Under the pieces are notes generated by a model. It searched no databases and had not been told where the DNA came from. It saw only the letters and a program-made list of their open reading frames with translations. Positions 1-10,900 of a stretch of DNA of 64,000 nucleotides are shown in pieces. Each line of letters opens with the position of its first letter. Within the stretch, counting starts at the first letter, position 1. This DNA comes from Guadua angustifolia (taxonomy: Eukaryota; Streptophyta; Magnoliopsida; Poales; Poaceae), in NCBI GenBank assembly GCA_036346375.1, contig CM070520.1, positions 46,581,854 through 46,645,853 on the forward strand. Reading direction: 5' to 3'. A program made the translations under genes and the position numbers.

Positions 1-7
1 CGACGAT

Positions 8-490
8 ATGAAGATCCTCCGCTCAGAGCTAAAGCAGGGCTCGTCACTATTTCATGGGGTAATCCCAGGGACCTCCTCGGTCCCGCTCGGGCAGATCACT
101 CTGCCAGTCACGTTCGGGACTAGAGAACATTACCGAACGAAATATCTCAATTTTGAGGTGGCTGATTTCGAGATGGCATACCATGCCATCTTGGGAAGGC
201 CAGACCTGGCAAGGTTCATGACCGTGCCCCATTACACTTACCTCGTCTTGAAGATGCCAGGGCCGAAGGGTATTATCTCCATCCGTGGTGACGTCAGGCA
301 GTTGTTTGCGTGCAACAGAGAGAGCTGTGAGATGGCCGAAATACAAGAAGCGGCAGTCGACAGAGAGAAGATCCGACAGGCGGCCGCACATCAGCAGGAT
401 GAAGGAGAAGTCCCAGCTAAGAAGCAAACAAAGGCAAGCATGAAGCCTGATGAGGGGACTAAGAAGGTAATCCTCGACCAGTCCAACTAG
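8..490 (+). pseudogene. Element A pol: protease C-terminal part and linker to RT
   Basis: This is the region just after the retropepsin active site, which itself is left of the window. Residues 1-60 match the beta-rich end of the protease, and GRPDLARFM (about residues 63-71) is the conserved end of the fold. After it comes a charged, probably disordered linker that ends in TAG at 488-490. The same frame continues downstream toward RT through further stops at 530, 581, 665 and 809. The methionine at base 8 is internal and not a real start. In an intact element the aspartic protease would cut the Gag-Pol polyprotein. Confidence 0.8.
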
Positions 491-1879
491 GCTCAGACTG
501 CTCTGATCGGGGCAGGACTCAGCCCCAAATAGGAAGACGCATTCGTCACCTTTCTTCGGGCCAACCGGGACATTTTTGCATGAAAACCTTCCGACATGCC
601 CGATGTCCCTAGGAAGGTGATCGAGCACTCTCTCAATGTGGATGAGAAGGTGAAGCTCATCAAGTAGTGGCTCCGACGATTCGCTCAGGATCGCCGAGAG
701 GCCATCAGGGAAGAAATTACTAAGCTTTTAGCCGCAGGCTTCATAAAAGAAGTATATCATCTCGACTGGTTAGCGAACCCAGTTCTTGTTCGCAAAAATA
801 ATAAAAGCTAGTGCATGTGTGTTGATTATACCGACCTTAACAAAGCATGTTCGAAAGATCCGTTCGGGCTGCCCCGCATCGACCAGGTGGTAGATTCAAC
901 TGCAGGCTGCGAGCTCTTGAGCTTTCTGGACGCCTACTCAGGGTATCACCAGATCAGGTTGAAAGAAGAAGACTGCATCAATACTTCGTTCATCACTCCA
1001 TTTGGAGTATTTTGTTACGTCACAATGCCGTTCGGTTTGAAAAATGCTGGTACAACCTATCAGCGCGCAATACAACGGTGTTTTCACAGCCAAATTGGAT
1101 GCAACGTGGAAGCATATGTAGATGACGTCGTTGTCAAATCGCGGGCAAAGGAGGACCTCATATTCGACTTGGGCGAGACGTTTGAAAGCCTAAGGGCCTA
1201 CAAGATGAAGCTTAACCCTGAAAAGTGCGTCTTTGGAGTTCCCTCAGGAAAACTATTCGGATTCATTGTGTCGCAGCGGGGCATCGAAGCAAACCCGGAG
1301 AAGATCAATGCAATCTTGAAAATGAAGCCTCTGGCTAGCCAGAAAGACGTCCAGAAGCTCACAGGCTGCATGGTGGCACTCGGCAGGTTCATTTCTTGCC
1401 TAGGTTCGCGAGGAATGTCTTTTTTCAAACTTCTGAAGAAGCAGGGTAATTTCCAGTGGACTACCGAGGCACAGCAAGCTTTCGAAGAACTCAAGACATT
1501 TTTGTCCTCACCACCGGTGCTAGTCTCACTAATGCCCGAAGAACCCCTTTTGCTCTACATTGCTGCAACGACTCATGTAGTTAGTGCTGCAATCGTTGTA
1601 GAGCGGGAGGAAGTAGGGCACCTCCAGAAGGTTCAGCGGCCAGTTTATTTCATCAGCGAGGTGCTAGGAGAATCCAAGGCGCGGTATCCTCTGGTACAAA
1701 AACTGTTGTATGCCGTATTGCTTACTTCTCGCAAACTCAAGCATTACTTTCAAGAGCATTCAATTTCGGTGATCACCTCTTTCCCGATTAGGGATATACT
1801 CCACAACCGGGAGGCCACTGGGAGAATTGCAAAATGGGCGGTCGAACTCGGAGCTTTCGAAATCTTCTTCAGGCCGTGA
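491..1879 (+). pseudogene. Element A pol: reverse transcriptase
   Basis: RNA-dependent DNA polymerase domain that would copy the element RNA to cDNA in cytoplasmic particles. From 815 the frame is open for 354 residues: KDPFGLPRID, then FGLKNAGTTYQRA, then the active site AYVDDVVVKS with both aspartates present, then the thumb and connection with LNPEKCVFGV. The segment 491-814 clearly encodes the RT N-terminus (AAGFIKEV, LANPVLV) in the same frame but has TAG at 530, 665 and 809 and TGA at 581. The frame ends at TGA 1877-1879 just before RNase H. Catalytic residues are intact, but the stops would prevent a full polyprotein. Confidence 0.92.
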
Positions 1880-2206
1880 ACAGCAGTAAAGTCTCAAGTA
1901 CTCGCCGACTTCACCGCCGAGTGGGTGGAATTGCAGACCCCCACGACTATTGAAGATCTCGAGTATTGGACAATGTATTTTGATGGTTCCCTCATGCTCA
2001 GCGACGTGGGGGCTGGCGTGGTGCTTATCTCTCCAACAGGTGAGTGCTTGAAATATATCCTTCAACTACATTTCCCAGTGTCAAACAATGCCGTCGAGTA
2101 CGAGGCACTTATCTACGGACTCCGCATTGCGATATCCCTCAGTGTTCGGCGACTGATAATCCATGGTGACTCCATGCTGGTAATCAACCAAGTGCAGAAA
2201 GACTAG
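1880..2206 (+). pseudogene. Element A pol: RNase H
   Basis: This would degrade the RNA strand of the RNA:DNA hybrid. The frame continues directly from RT after a single stop. Visible motifs are YFDGS (first catalytic aspartate), NNAVEYEALIYGL (catalytic glutamate) and HGDSMLVINQV (third aspartate). The last catalytic position lies past the TAG at 2204-2206, where the same frame resumes at about 2207 with ADELARLGS. The methionine at 1925 is internal. This is the usual RNase H of Tat-type gypsy elements, broken only by stops. Confidence 0.88.
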
Positions 2207-2848
2207 TCGTGCATTGGAGACAACATGGTTGCATATTGCCAAGAAGTGAGGAAACTCGAAGACAAGTTCGACGGGCTAGAACTCATCCATGTGCTCCGCC
2301 GTGACAATGAAGCAGCAGACGAGCTTGCAAGGCTAGGCTCTAGTCGGGCAACAATACCGACTAGAGTATTTGTCGAAGAGCTCCACAAACCTTCAATAAG
2401 CCAACAACAAGAGCCAGTCAAATCAGAGGAAATACTGGCCGAGGAGGAAGTCTTAGTCATCAATCCTGACTGGGCAGCTCCATTCCTAAACTATTTGTTA
2501 AAGGATGAGCTCCCTGAAGATCGTGTAGAGGCAAAGCGTGTCACACGTCGATGCAAAAGCTACGTGGTAGTCGGAGAAGAACTCTTCCGAAAGAGTGCCT
2601 CCGGAGTCTTGAGGCGCTGCATATCGGAGCAAGAAGGGAAGAACCCCCTCAGAGAAATCCACTCGGGAATTTGCGGGTATCATGCAGCATCAAGTACCCT
2701 GGTGGGCAAAGCTTATCATCAAGGCTTCTTCTGGCCGACTGCCGTGTCTAACGCAGAAGATATTGTTCGAACCTGTGAAGGTTGTCAGTTCTTCGCTCGT
2801 CCAATACACGTGCCGGCGCAGGAGTTGCAAGCCATCCCGATCACCTAG
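2207..2848 (+). pseudogene. Element A pol: RNase H end, linker and integrase zinc-binding domain
   Basis: The frame starts with the last RNase H segment (NEAADELARLGS), crosses a charged linker, and reaches the integrase N-terminal HHCC zinc-binding domain. Both histidines are in IHSGICGYHA and both cysteines in CEGCQF, about residues 140-185. This domain supports integrase multimers and binding to LTR ends. It ends at TAG 2846-2848, but the same frame goes on into the first integrase catalytic motif (WGLDMVGPL), so the stop interrupts one domain train. Confidence 0.87.
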
Positions 2849-3732
2849 CCATTTGCAGTCTGGGGGCTCGACATGGTTGGTCCTTTGAAGAAGGCTCAAG
2901 TGGTTTTACACATCTCTTCGTCGCCATTGATAAATTTACAAAGTGGATAGAAGCAAAGCCCATCGCCACGATCACGGCAGGCAAGGCCAAGGAGTTCTTC
3001 CAGGAAATCGTAGTAAGATTCGGCGTACCAAACAAGATCATCACGGATAATGGAACTCAATTCTGCGGTGAAGAATTTCAAGACTGGTGCAATGAACTCG
3101 GCATCAAGATTTGTTTTGCCTCCGTAGCTCACCCAAGGAGCAATGGCCAAGTAGAACGGGCGAACGGCATGGTGCTACAAGGGTTAAAGGCAAGGATTTT
3201 TGATCGTCTCAAGTCTTATGCCACGCGATGGGTAAAAGAATTGCCTTCGGTGCTCTGGGGGTTGAGAACTACTCCCAGCAGAGCTACCGGGCAGTCACCT
3301 TTTTTCCTAGTGTACGGCTCGGAAGCGGTCCTACCTACCGAGTTGACGTTCGGATCCCCTGGGGTCCGGAGCCATAAGGAGGCCGAGTCGGAGGAGAACC
3401 GGATAGAAGACATCGACCGATTGGAGAAAGTCAGGAAAGTTGCAGCGATCCAGTCGGCCAAGTACCTCCAAGGTCTGCGTCGCTACCATGATCGGAACGT
3501 TTGGGGCCGTGCTTTCTCCAAACGAGACCTGGTCCTAATGAAGAATCAAAAAAGCGAGCACAAGCTCTCCCTAAACTGGGAAGGCCCCTACATCGTCGAT
3601 GAGATGACACGCCCGGGGGCTTACAGACTCAAGCGAGAAGATGGCGTTGTCATCGGTAACTCATGGAACATAGAGCAGCTACGTCGTTTTACTCTTAAAA
3701 TATTGTACATTAGTTATGCTGTTCATGAATAA
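2849..3732 (+). pseudogene. Element A pol: integrase catalytic core and C-terminus
   Basis: DDE integrase that would insert cDNA into the nuclear genome. The first aspartate (WGLDMVGPL, about 2860-2886) is in the upstream frame. At about 2900 a small deletion shifts to the next frame, which is open to TAA at 3730-3732. That frame holds FVAIDKFTKW, the second aspartate in IITDNGTQF and the glutamate in NGQVERANG. The C-terminal part (KLSLNWEGPYIV, then SWNIEQLRRF) is the SH3-like integrase tail of this lineage. No chromodomain is seen, as expected for Tat elements. The methionine at 2782 is out of frame with the true upstream coding sequence. Confidence 0.9.
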
Positions 3733-4139
3733 AACTTTTCATTCTTGACTTGCTACTCAATTGATGCTCAATTAAGCAGTAAGTCGGGGGCTACACCTAA
3801 TAGTGTTGCGCATGCGCAACCCTTCTTATGAGTTATTTTTTATCTCCTTTCCCTGTTGATTGTGAATAAGTTCGAGTGCGTTAAAATCGTGAAACTCTGA
3901 TCACACAAACGACGAACTCTAGCCTCTCAAAAGCGCGTGCCTGGGAAAAATGGTCATGAGCCGACTTCCGACACCCGGGGGCTAGAGCAGTCGGGCGGAG
4001 TGCTTAAACGAAAACAGAACCACTCGAGCAAACTTTAAAATCAATCGGGAAAGATCAAGCAAGCACTAAGTTTTCATTAAGCATACTTAGGTTTGGATAC
4101 ATCAATGCATTACATAAAAAGTGAGCAAGAGCCTAAAAC
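3733..4139 (+). other. Element A non-coding spacer after pol
   Basis: Untranslated spacer between integrase and the antisense ORF remnant. PPT-like words such as cgggggcta occur near 3784 and 3976, resembling the tract beside the LTR at 5144. A short palindrome, ttgcgcatgcgcaa, lies near 3805. I recognise no gene here. Confidence 0.6.
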
Positions 4140-4472
4140 CTAAGCACGGCGTGCACGACCAACTGCCTCGAGAAGAACATCCCTCGCACCGACAAGCTTC
4201 GGGATGGCTTCGATCAACGCGCCGATGACAGCCGCATCGTGAGCAGTAGCTTCTTCTTCTGCAAGCTCGACCAGTGCGAGGTCGTAATCGGCCCAAAGCT
4301 CGGCTAGGAAGGCCCCCTCCTCACCAGGTGCCGGTGGAGCCTCATCTTCAAAATCAAAGATCAGCTCCTCTGCCGGGGGGGGGGGGAGATGGTGGAGCCT
4401 CGTCGCCGGACAAAGAAGATTGGGACGAAGGAGCAAATGAGAATAGTGCGCAGAAAGCTGTTTCATTCGCAC
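4140..4472 (-). pseudogene. Element A antisense extra ORF, C-terminal remnant
   Basis: A 110-codon frame on the strand opposite pol, between integrase and the 3' LTR. Residues about 35-105 are acidic and helix-prone (EELIFDFEDEAPPAP, then ALIEAIPKLVGARDVL), and the frame stops next to pol. Antisense extra ORFs in this position are known from the Tat lineage. Element E in this window has a longer one, although the two C-termini do not look clearly homologous by eye. A run of 12 G at 4375-4386 (proline codons on the coding strand) makes the upstream frame unreliable. Function is unknown; the short length suggests decay. Confidence 0.5.
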
Positions 4473-4643
4473 CCAGTCTCATATTTATAGGGAGCGATGC
4501 TAACTTTCGCCCCGAGCGGGAAAACGCTTGGCCTTCCGCATATCTTGGGGTTGCTCTAGGGCGCGCCTCAAGATGGGCCTGTGGCTATGTGCAGTAAATC
4601 GATGTACACAGGTATAATTGGGCCAAAACTAATTTGGGAATGG

Positions 4644-4902
4644 TATGCCCCATGATGGGCCAAAAGCCAATGACCGCGTCAGACGGGATTTGGGTATCTT
4701 CCAAATGTAAACATCCTCTTATGATATGCCTCATGACAGGTCATATGCTGGATACTGTTCAAAACAGGGTCAGATATCATAAAGATGGCTCAAGAACAGA
4801 TATTCCAGAGGTATGCCTCATGAAAGGTCATTAGCTGTATGCTGCAAAAGGCAGATGCGGGTGCCGCTTGGATAAATCATGGTACGCCTCATGACAGGCC
4901 AA
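4644..4902 (+). repeat. Tandem subrepeats in the 3' untranslated region of element A
   Basis: Four imperfect copies of a core resembling tatgcctcatgacaggtca start at 4644, 4725, 4812 and 4883, with spacing of 81, 87 and 71 bp. They lie between the antisense ORF remnant and the 3' LTR. Hypervariable tandem repeats at this position are known in Tat elements. Confidence 0.65.
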
Positions 4903-5140
4903 AAGCTGTGCGCCCTGGCACGTAGGTACCACTCGGCTAAAAGCCAATGTAAATGGAGATGTATTCCATGACGAGTTATGTGCTGGCTCAATAAATTGGG
5001 TTGGGAACCACTCGGAATACTTGCACGTTGAGCTCTATCGAGTCCTTCACGACCTCCTTGCCTACTATAGAGCACTCGGCTGCACAGAAAACCAGTCGGG
5101 AAGTCTTGATGATAAGAAGGCAATCCGATCGCAAAGCACT

Positions 5141-5150
5141 TAGGGGCTAC
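5141..5150 (+). promoter_or_regulatory. Polypurine tract of element A
   Basis: The sequence taggggctac sits directly before the LTR start TGTGGG. A purine-rich tract here primes plus-strand DNA synthesis. The equivalent motif in reverse orientation sits beside the LTR of element E at 30889. Confidence 0.7.
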
Positions 5151-5618
5151 TGTGGGATATATACACCACGGGTATCTACAAAGCAGGTTTGCGAGGCCCA
5201 ATTGAACAAGGCTGGGCCAGGCTGACTGCAAGAAAATAGAAGCTACCAGGGTTACGCCAGACGTGCGAAACAAGGAAGCCCTAGAGATAGCAACAGATTC
5301 GGATTAAGTAGGATACGATTGTAATCTAAGCCGTTACCATACGGATAGGTACAGGAGATATAATCCCCACATTGTATCCGACCAGGACTCTCTTTTGTAA
5401 CCGCCCTCCTCTGCTATATAAAGAGAGGGACGGGGGAACATCAAGAAACAATCTCATCAGCAAAATAGATAGCCACATATAATTCCAGAGCACAGGACTA
5501 GGATTTTATCTCCTCCGCGAGAGCCCGAACCTGTATAATTCCCGTGTCTTGTGTTACCATCGAGTTTGGATCCAGTGCCTAGCCCCTTTTTTATTATTGC
5601 CAACAACAAACGTCGACA
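5151..5618 (+). repeat. 3' LTR of element A
   Basis: A 468-bp segment starting tgtgggatatatacac after the PPT and ending cgtcgaca, with the TG...CA ends of an LTR. It has a TATA box near the middle and then the transcribed R/U5 part. Right after 5618 the antisense coding sequence of a CACTA transposase begins mid-codon-run, which fixes the boundary. The partner LTR and left TSD are outside the window; the right TSD copy would be cttag at 5619-5623. Confidence 0.88.
5415..5422 (+). promoter_or_regulatory. TATA box in LTR of element A
   Basis: tatataaa lies about 265 bp into the LTR, in a GC-rich surround and in the element's own orientation, as expected for the RNA polymerase II promoter of an LTR. 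Confidence 0.6.
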
Positions 5619-6475
5619 CTTAGCCTTCCATTGTCCTTACGTTCTTCTTTGTGCCAACACATTATCTGGGCATACGCTTTGTTCACAAATAAACACTTCA
5701 ACCGGCGGATTATAGGGAAATACCACACCACCATAGCGAGGGGTCTCTTCTTCTTACACTGCCTCTCTACCTCAATTGGGTCATTACGCCTGGTCTTATA
5801 TCGCAAAGTTTTGCACACCGGACAAGTTTCCAAATCCTCGTACTCATTGCGATAAAGGATACAATCGTTACGATATGTATGTATCTTTTGTACCTCCAAT
5901 CCCAAAGAGCAAACAACTTGTTTGGTATCGTACGTAGTTTCAAGCAACGTGTTCCCCTCTGGAAGCAACTTCTTTATAAGGCATAACAACTCGTCAAATC
6001 TCTTATCAGACAATCCATTGGTCGTCTTCCATTGCATCAGTTCTAGTGTGGTACACAACTTTTTATGGCCATGTCGGTAGTTTGGGTACAACAGTGTTCC
6101 GTAGTCCTCCCATAGGCGCTAGAACTTTTTGTAATGTCTTTCATCGATGTATTCTCTCTCTCCATCAAGCAGCATCTGGTCTAGGTCATCATCGCCAAAC
6201 TTCCCAAATGTATCTTCGAAAGAACCATGTTGGCCAACATCCGACATATTGTTGTCTGCCTCTTCTTCTTCATCGTGCTTGATCTAACAGGTATAGTTTG
6301 ACATGAAACCTCTTGCGAGCAAATGGAAGTGAAGGTGGCTGGATTTGGGCCACTCCTTCTCATTCTTATAGTCTATGCATGGACAACATATGCGATCGGC
6401 GTCGTGTATGCATTGGCGCATGAGGAAAATCTTGCAAACCCTACAAGAACTCGGGGAGCGTCGGTCCATCGACAT
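5619..6475 (-). pseudogene. CACTA TNP2-like transposase, N-terminal part
   Basis: The N-terminus is near 6475, with MDRRSP and ICCPCIDYKNEKEW, the zinc-finger-like start of TNP2 transposases. It continues with LLARGFMSNYTC in one frame, an acidic Asp-rich stretch (6181-6300) in another, and then 5619-6091 with the family signature LETTYDTKQVVCSLGLEVQK, YRNDCILYRNEYEDLETCPVC and VVWYFPIIRRLK. At the 5619 end the frame reads WHKEERKDNGRL and breaks off where intact proteins continue with the conserved HPADG stretch. That marks the insertion point of element A. At least two frameshifts lie between 6100 and 6300. TNP2 binds the termini and cuts the element. Confidence 0.9.
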
Positions 6476-6804
6476 TACGTTACATCAAGATAGCTGTTAG
6501 CTTATTTTTCAATAATGAATTATTGAACATTTCCCAAAATCTAAATTAAACTAATATTTACTTTATTTAAAAAATATTTAAAATTTTAGGTGGATAAATT
6601 TAATTTTAGGTGGAATTTCTTTTAAAAAGTTAATGTTTTTAAAATGACAATATTTCATCACATATTTTTCTATAGAAATTGTTATTTTTAAGACAACTAT
6701 ATTTTTAAAATGACTTTATTTCATTACATGTTTTTAAAAAGACTATATTTCATTACATTTTTTCTATAAAATGATTATTTGCTCCGGTATTCATACTCGA
6801 CAAG

Positions 6805-7200
6805 TTTTTGCAACCTACTAAAAGAATTGGTCGATCAAAATCTAGATTCAAAATTCTTCATCGATCGATGGAACCAAAACCTAAAATTAGCTAGATCCAC
6901 ACCTTCAATTCAAGCTACATCATAATCTAAGAAAAATCCAAGCTTACACAACAAATTTTTGCAACCTACTAAAAGAATTGGTTGATCGAAGTATAGATTC
7001 AAAAATCTTCATCGATCGATGAAATCAAAACCTAAATTTGAGCTAGATCCACACCTTCAATGCAAGCTACATTATAATCCAAGTAAATTCCAAGCTTACA
7101 AAGCAAGTTTTTGCAACCTACTTGAAAAAATGAGCTAGATCTCTACATTCATAATCTTTCATCGATCATGGGAAAAGATCAAATTTTCTTCATATTTCAA
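6805..7200 (-). repeat. 151-bp tandem repeats in the CACTA leader
   Basis: The phrase gcaacctact recurs at 6810, 6961 and 7113 (periods of 151 and 152 bp). Each copy is followed by similar text including cttcatcgatcgatg. The first two copies are near complete and the third decays. They lie between the terminal region and the transposase start. Confidence 0.8.
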
Positions 7201-7420
7201 GCAAATAAGAAGCTCCATTTAATTTGAAATGTAGTGAGGAATGATGTTACTAACCTTAGCTAACTTGGCTTCGAGTAAAATGACCAAAATTTTAAAATTT
7301 GGGTAGCACCTCTCCTCCCTTGACGCTCTTGGCAGGCGCTGCATTATTCTTGTCGCGCTACACTATTCTTGGTTGAGCAGAGTATGGGGGAGGAAGAAGT
7401 TTAAGTTGGGACCTAGTACC

Positions 7421-7720
7421 GGTTGGAGGCACCAACCTGTTTTGATGCTCTAATATCAAAACTGGTTGATACCTCCAACCGGTACTAATGAGCCCCCGTG
7501 CCAGCTGGCCTGTACCCGCCTGCCGGAGGCTCCTTAGTACCGGTTCGTGACACGAACCGGTACTGATGTTAGATCATTTGTACCGATTGGTGCCTTAAAC
7601 CGGTACTAAGTTGCACCCGAACCTAGTAGCCGTTGAATTGGGACTGTTGTAACTATCAGTCCCGATTCATGCCCAACCGATACTGATGGGCTAGTATCAA
7701 AGGCCAGTTCTGTAGTAGTG
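7421..7720 (-). repeat. CACTA terminal inverted repeat and subterminal repeats
   Basis: The terminus CACTACTACAGAA occupies 7708-7720 on the minus strand. Within 300 bp inward are repeated and inverted copies of a motif around taccggttgg and aaccggtact (for example near 7422, 7480, 7540 and 7600). Such motifs are typical binding sites for CACTA-encoded proteins. Confidence 0.85.
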
Positions 7721-7994
7721 TGAGCGATTGGGAAGGGATATAATTGATACTGGGAAGATAGATTAAGTTCTTTCTAGATTCATCTAAATGATGTGGGGAG
7801 CCCCTCTAACAACTTGGAAGTAATCTTATCTCTTAGCTAGCTAATGCAATGTCTAACTAATGCAATCTTTAACTAAGTAATAACTAAGAAAATCTTAAAA
7901 AAACTAAAAAAACAAACCAAATAACGGCCAAAGGCCTTCTGTGCCACATCCGGCACACTGGTAACTATGGCTGTTAGCTCCTGTCAATGGCTGA
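7721..7994. other. Unassigned flank between CACTA element and solo LTR B
   Basis: AT-rich sequence without a recognisable gene. It is the original continuation of 11092 onward, since solo LTR B sits between gctga duplicates at 7990-7994 and 11087-11091. Confidence 0.5.
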
Positions 7995-10900
7995 TGTCGG
8001 GACTGGATTTCCAAATCCGAACCCTCTGTGTATAACCGTGTTAGTCTAGGAAAAGCTAGCACAAGTGGAAATAGTGATGATAATACAATCATATTATGAA
8101 TCACATAATATTTATTAAACAGAAAGATTTAGCCTTATGGCTAAATTATTACAAATAAACAGCCTCATGGCTTGAGTTCAATAAGAAGCAGTGGAAATAA
8201 AATAATAGCAGCAGAGTGAGCCAATCCATATGCCCAACAGGCAATCGACTGGGGTACGTGTCCTAATAATACGGATCACCTTCATCATAACCACAAGCAT
8301 AGAATTCGTAGTCACCTTCAGCTGTTGTGCACTCCTCTGTGGAAAGTTGGAATGTTGCAAGGGTGAGCACAAAATGTACTCTGCAAGTCTTGAAAACATA
8401 ATACATGATAACTATATGCATGGCAGAACAATTGAAGGCGTAATATGGTTTCTTTAGCATAAAGCAGAATTTAACTTTAAATACTAATAGTAATTTCACA
8501 AAGCATCATTTAACCAAAGTGTAATTGAATAGTAATTGAATTTGATTTAACAACTAAACATATTCCAACCATCTGTCTGGCTCTAACTGCCAAACCATAA
8601 TCCAAGAGTTCCAACCACTCACGGATTCCCAAACCATCATTTTCATTTAAATCAAAATTATAAGATCTACAATGTGCTAGCGTACCTCACCTACCCTTAA
8701 CCGTGCGCACATCTACTTAAGTAGTTTTAACTCTGTAAAGTGTGTATAACTTTACCCACAAGATATGATCGACTCTTGTTGCTATGCAATTAACACTCTT
8801 ACTTTGGCGTGTCGGCAGAGAGATCATAACAAGGTCTTTACAATGCATGACCCCGCTACTAACTTCGCCTGCTAAGGTTTCACCGTTGTTAGGGTTCTAG
8901 CCACCCAGTACAGAAGCCCCCTCTTACGCCTTACGAGTGTCTACATCCGGCACCCACATCCTACCAAATGGCAAAGCCAATAATGAGACGCACAAATTAA
9001 TTAGGTAGGTCGTACCCAAATAGATTTGTGGTTGTACGTTAGTGCTCGGTCTATGGTAACACATGCTTCGGTTTTTAATTGACTAGGGCGGAACATTCAC
9101 TTTTCAAGGTCTCGTGCATCCAGCACCCACCAAACATCCATCCACCTCGGTCTAAGATATTTCCACTTTATTTCATTTAAATAACAACAACAATACCAAT
9201 TGCCACAATTTCACAAATAAGTGTAAACAATGTTTGAAAAGTTTCCCATTATGGCATAATACCGAAACATTTAAGCTGGGCTAAGCAATTCTAGTACCAT
9301 GCTACACTATTGATAATCACTAGATAAAGTAGCTAATATCATCTAGGGTAACAAAGGTTCATCGTGATTAAAGTCAATGAGGGTATAACAAGTTTGGGCT
9401 TTAGCTAAACCTTAACACTACATTTAAAGTACATTGCGTAAAAGTAAGCATGCATAATTTAAAATAACAAAAGATTTTCATAAAATTTGGAATCAACATG
9501 TTCAAGGAAGACTTGCCTTCGTTGCCTCCTACTAGTTCTACCTCTGTCTGATGATTCGCTTGAGTTTCGACTGTGTTGTCTACACGTGAAACGAGAGCAA
9601 ATAAATAAAAAATTCGAACAAAATTAAAAAATTGAAAAGAACGGTACTGGAGATAGATCACGAATTTAGATTAATTTAGAAATTTGAATAACTGGAATCG
9701 AAGCTCGAACGAAGAAGAACAGGCTCCTGGAATTTCCACAGATCAGAAAATCAGAAAAATCAAAAAGGGTGACACGTGGCACAATGTGATTGGCTAGAAT
9801 TTTGGATTTTTGGGAAAATTAGAAAAAGGAAAAGAAATGCCGACTAACACGTGGGGCCCACACGTCAGTGATAGGCTCACGGTGGACCACGTCCACCGAG
9901 GGACTCAAGGGGCGACGTGGTGGATCAGCTGAGGTGGGGCGACACGCAGGAGGTCAGGGCTGACACAGTAGCCGACGTGGCGCTGATGCGGCGCGGCTGA
10001 CGTGGATAGGCCATGCGTCGCACATCCGACGGTGGCTCGGGATCGGACGGCAGAGGGACAAGAGCGCGAGCGGTAGTGACATGGCGCAATCTGGAACGAT
10101 CATCACAGAGCGGATGGCTAGGGATCGATGAAGCAGTTCGACGGCGAGGGCAGTGGAGCGACTTACTGTACTCAAAGAGGATGATGCGGCGAGCAGCGGA
10201 AGATCAACGGATTGGGCACGGCTTCACACGGATCGGGAAGAGGGCGACGCGGGCAATGCGAAGAAGTAAACGGCGACGGCGGAGACACATCGAAGCGGCT
10301 AGATGGTTGGGAGAAAAGCTTCGAGCGGTGGCGCAACTCCGGCGACTTCGTTCTCGGCAACAGAGGGGTCTTGGGCAACATGGAGAAGGGCAGCGGGTGC
10401 GGCGCAACGAGGCGAACCTCGGACGGGGGTCCTCGGGGCCTTAAATAGCCTTGGGAGGTGCACAAAACTCGAAAATCGAAAGCGGCAACGTGCGGCGCAG
10501 GGACTCCAGCGGCGACTAAGGTTTTGATCGGTAGCGCGACGTGGCTCAATCAGGACCGTCCACACTGCTTCGATCGCACGGTTCACACACGCATGGACAC
10601 ACGGGCGAGCGTCAACCACTGGATCTAGATCCAACGCCCATGACGCTAGGGTTTTTCGGTAGCGGCTAAGGAGGTGGGTGGGTGGAGAGGGGCGATGCTG
10701 ATCTGGCAAGAGGTTGGGCCGAGGCGAAAGAAAGAGGTGGGCCGGCGATGGGAATAGGAACGGGCTGCGAGGAAAAGGAAGCAGGCCGCGGAGAGAGTTT
10801 GGCCCGAGAGAAAATAAAGAAATTAAAACATTTTCTGAATTTAGAAAATCCTAGAAATTGGAATAAAAGCAAATAAATTCAGAAAAATGTTCAAAAATGC

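Larger units (their letters stand above)
1..5618 (+). mobile_element. Element A: Tat-type Ty3/gypsy LTR retrotransposon, 3' part
   Basis: The pol order protease, RT, RNase H, integrase marks Ty3/gypsy. Phrases such as GRPDLARFM, KDPFGLPRID and NGQVERANG are typical of the RIRE2/Tat type in grasses. Downstream of pol lie an antisense ORF remnant, tandem subrepeats, a polypurine tract (PPT) and a 468-bp 3' LTR. Gag and the 5' LTR lie left of the window. The pol frame from base 8 carries eight in-frame stops and one frameshift, so this copy is dead. The LTR ends at 5618 exactly where a CACTA transposase frame breaks, so A inserted into that CACTA element. Confidence 0.92.
5619..7720 (-). mobile_element. 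CACTA (En/Spm) DNA transposon, 5' part, interrupted by element A
   Basis: Read on the minus strand, the element begins at 7720 with CACTACTACAGAACTGGCC, a CACTA terminal inverted repeat. Subterminal inverted motifs follow to about 7420, then an AT-rich leader with 151-bp tandem repeats, then a TNP2-type transposase reading to 5619, where element A interrupts it. The expected 3-bp TSD copy is tga at 7721-7723. The remaining transposase and the other terminus are left of the window. Confidence 0.88.

Noticed and set aside
6805..7200. CRISPR-like array
   Set aside because: Plant DNA; units are 151 bp with no short repeat/spacer alternation.
9401..9661. Small membrane protein ORF on the minus strand
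   Set aside because: AT-rich hydrophobic frame within LTR B, not kept in the other LTR copies.
10013..10709. Arg-rich ORFs on both strands
   Set aside because: They lie inside solo LTR B, overlap on both strands, have GC-driven composition and match no family.
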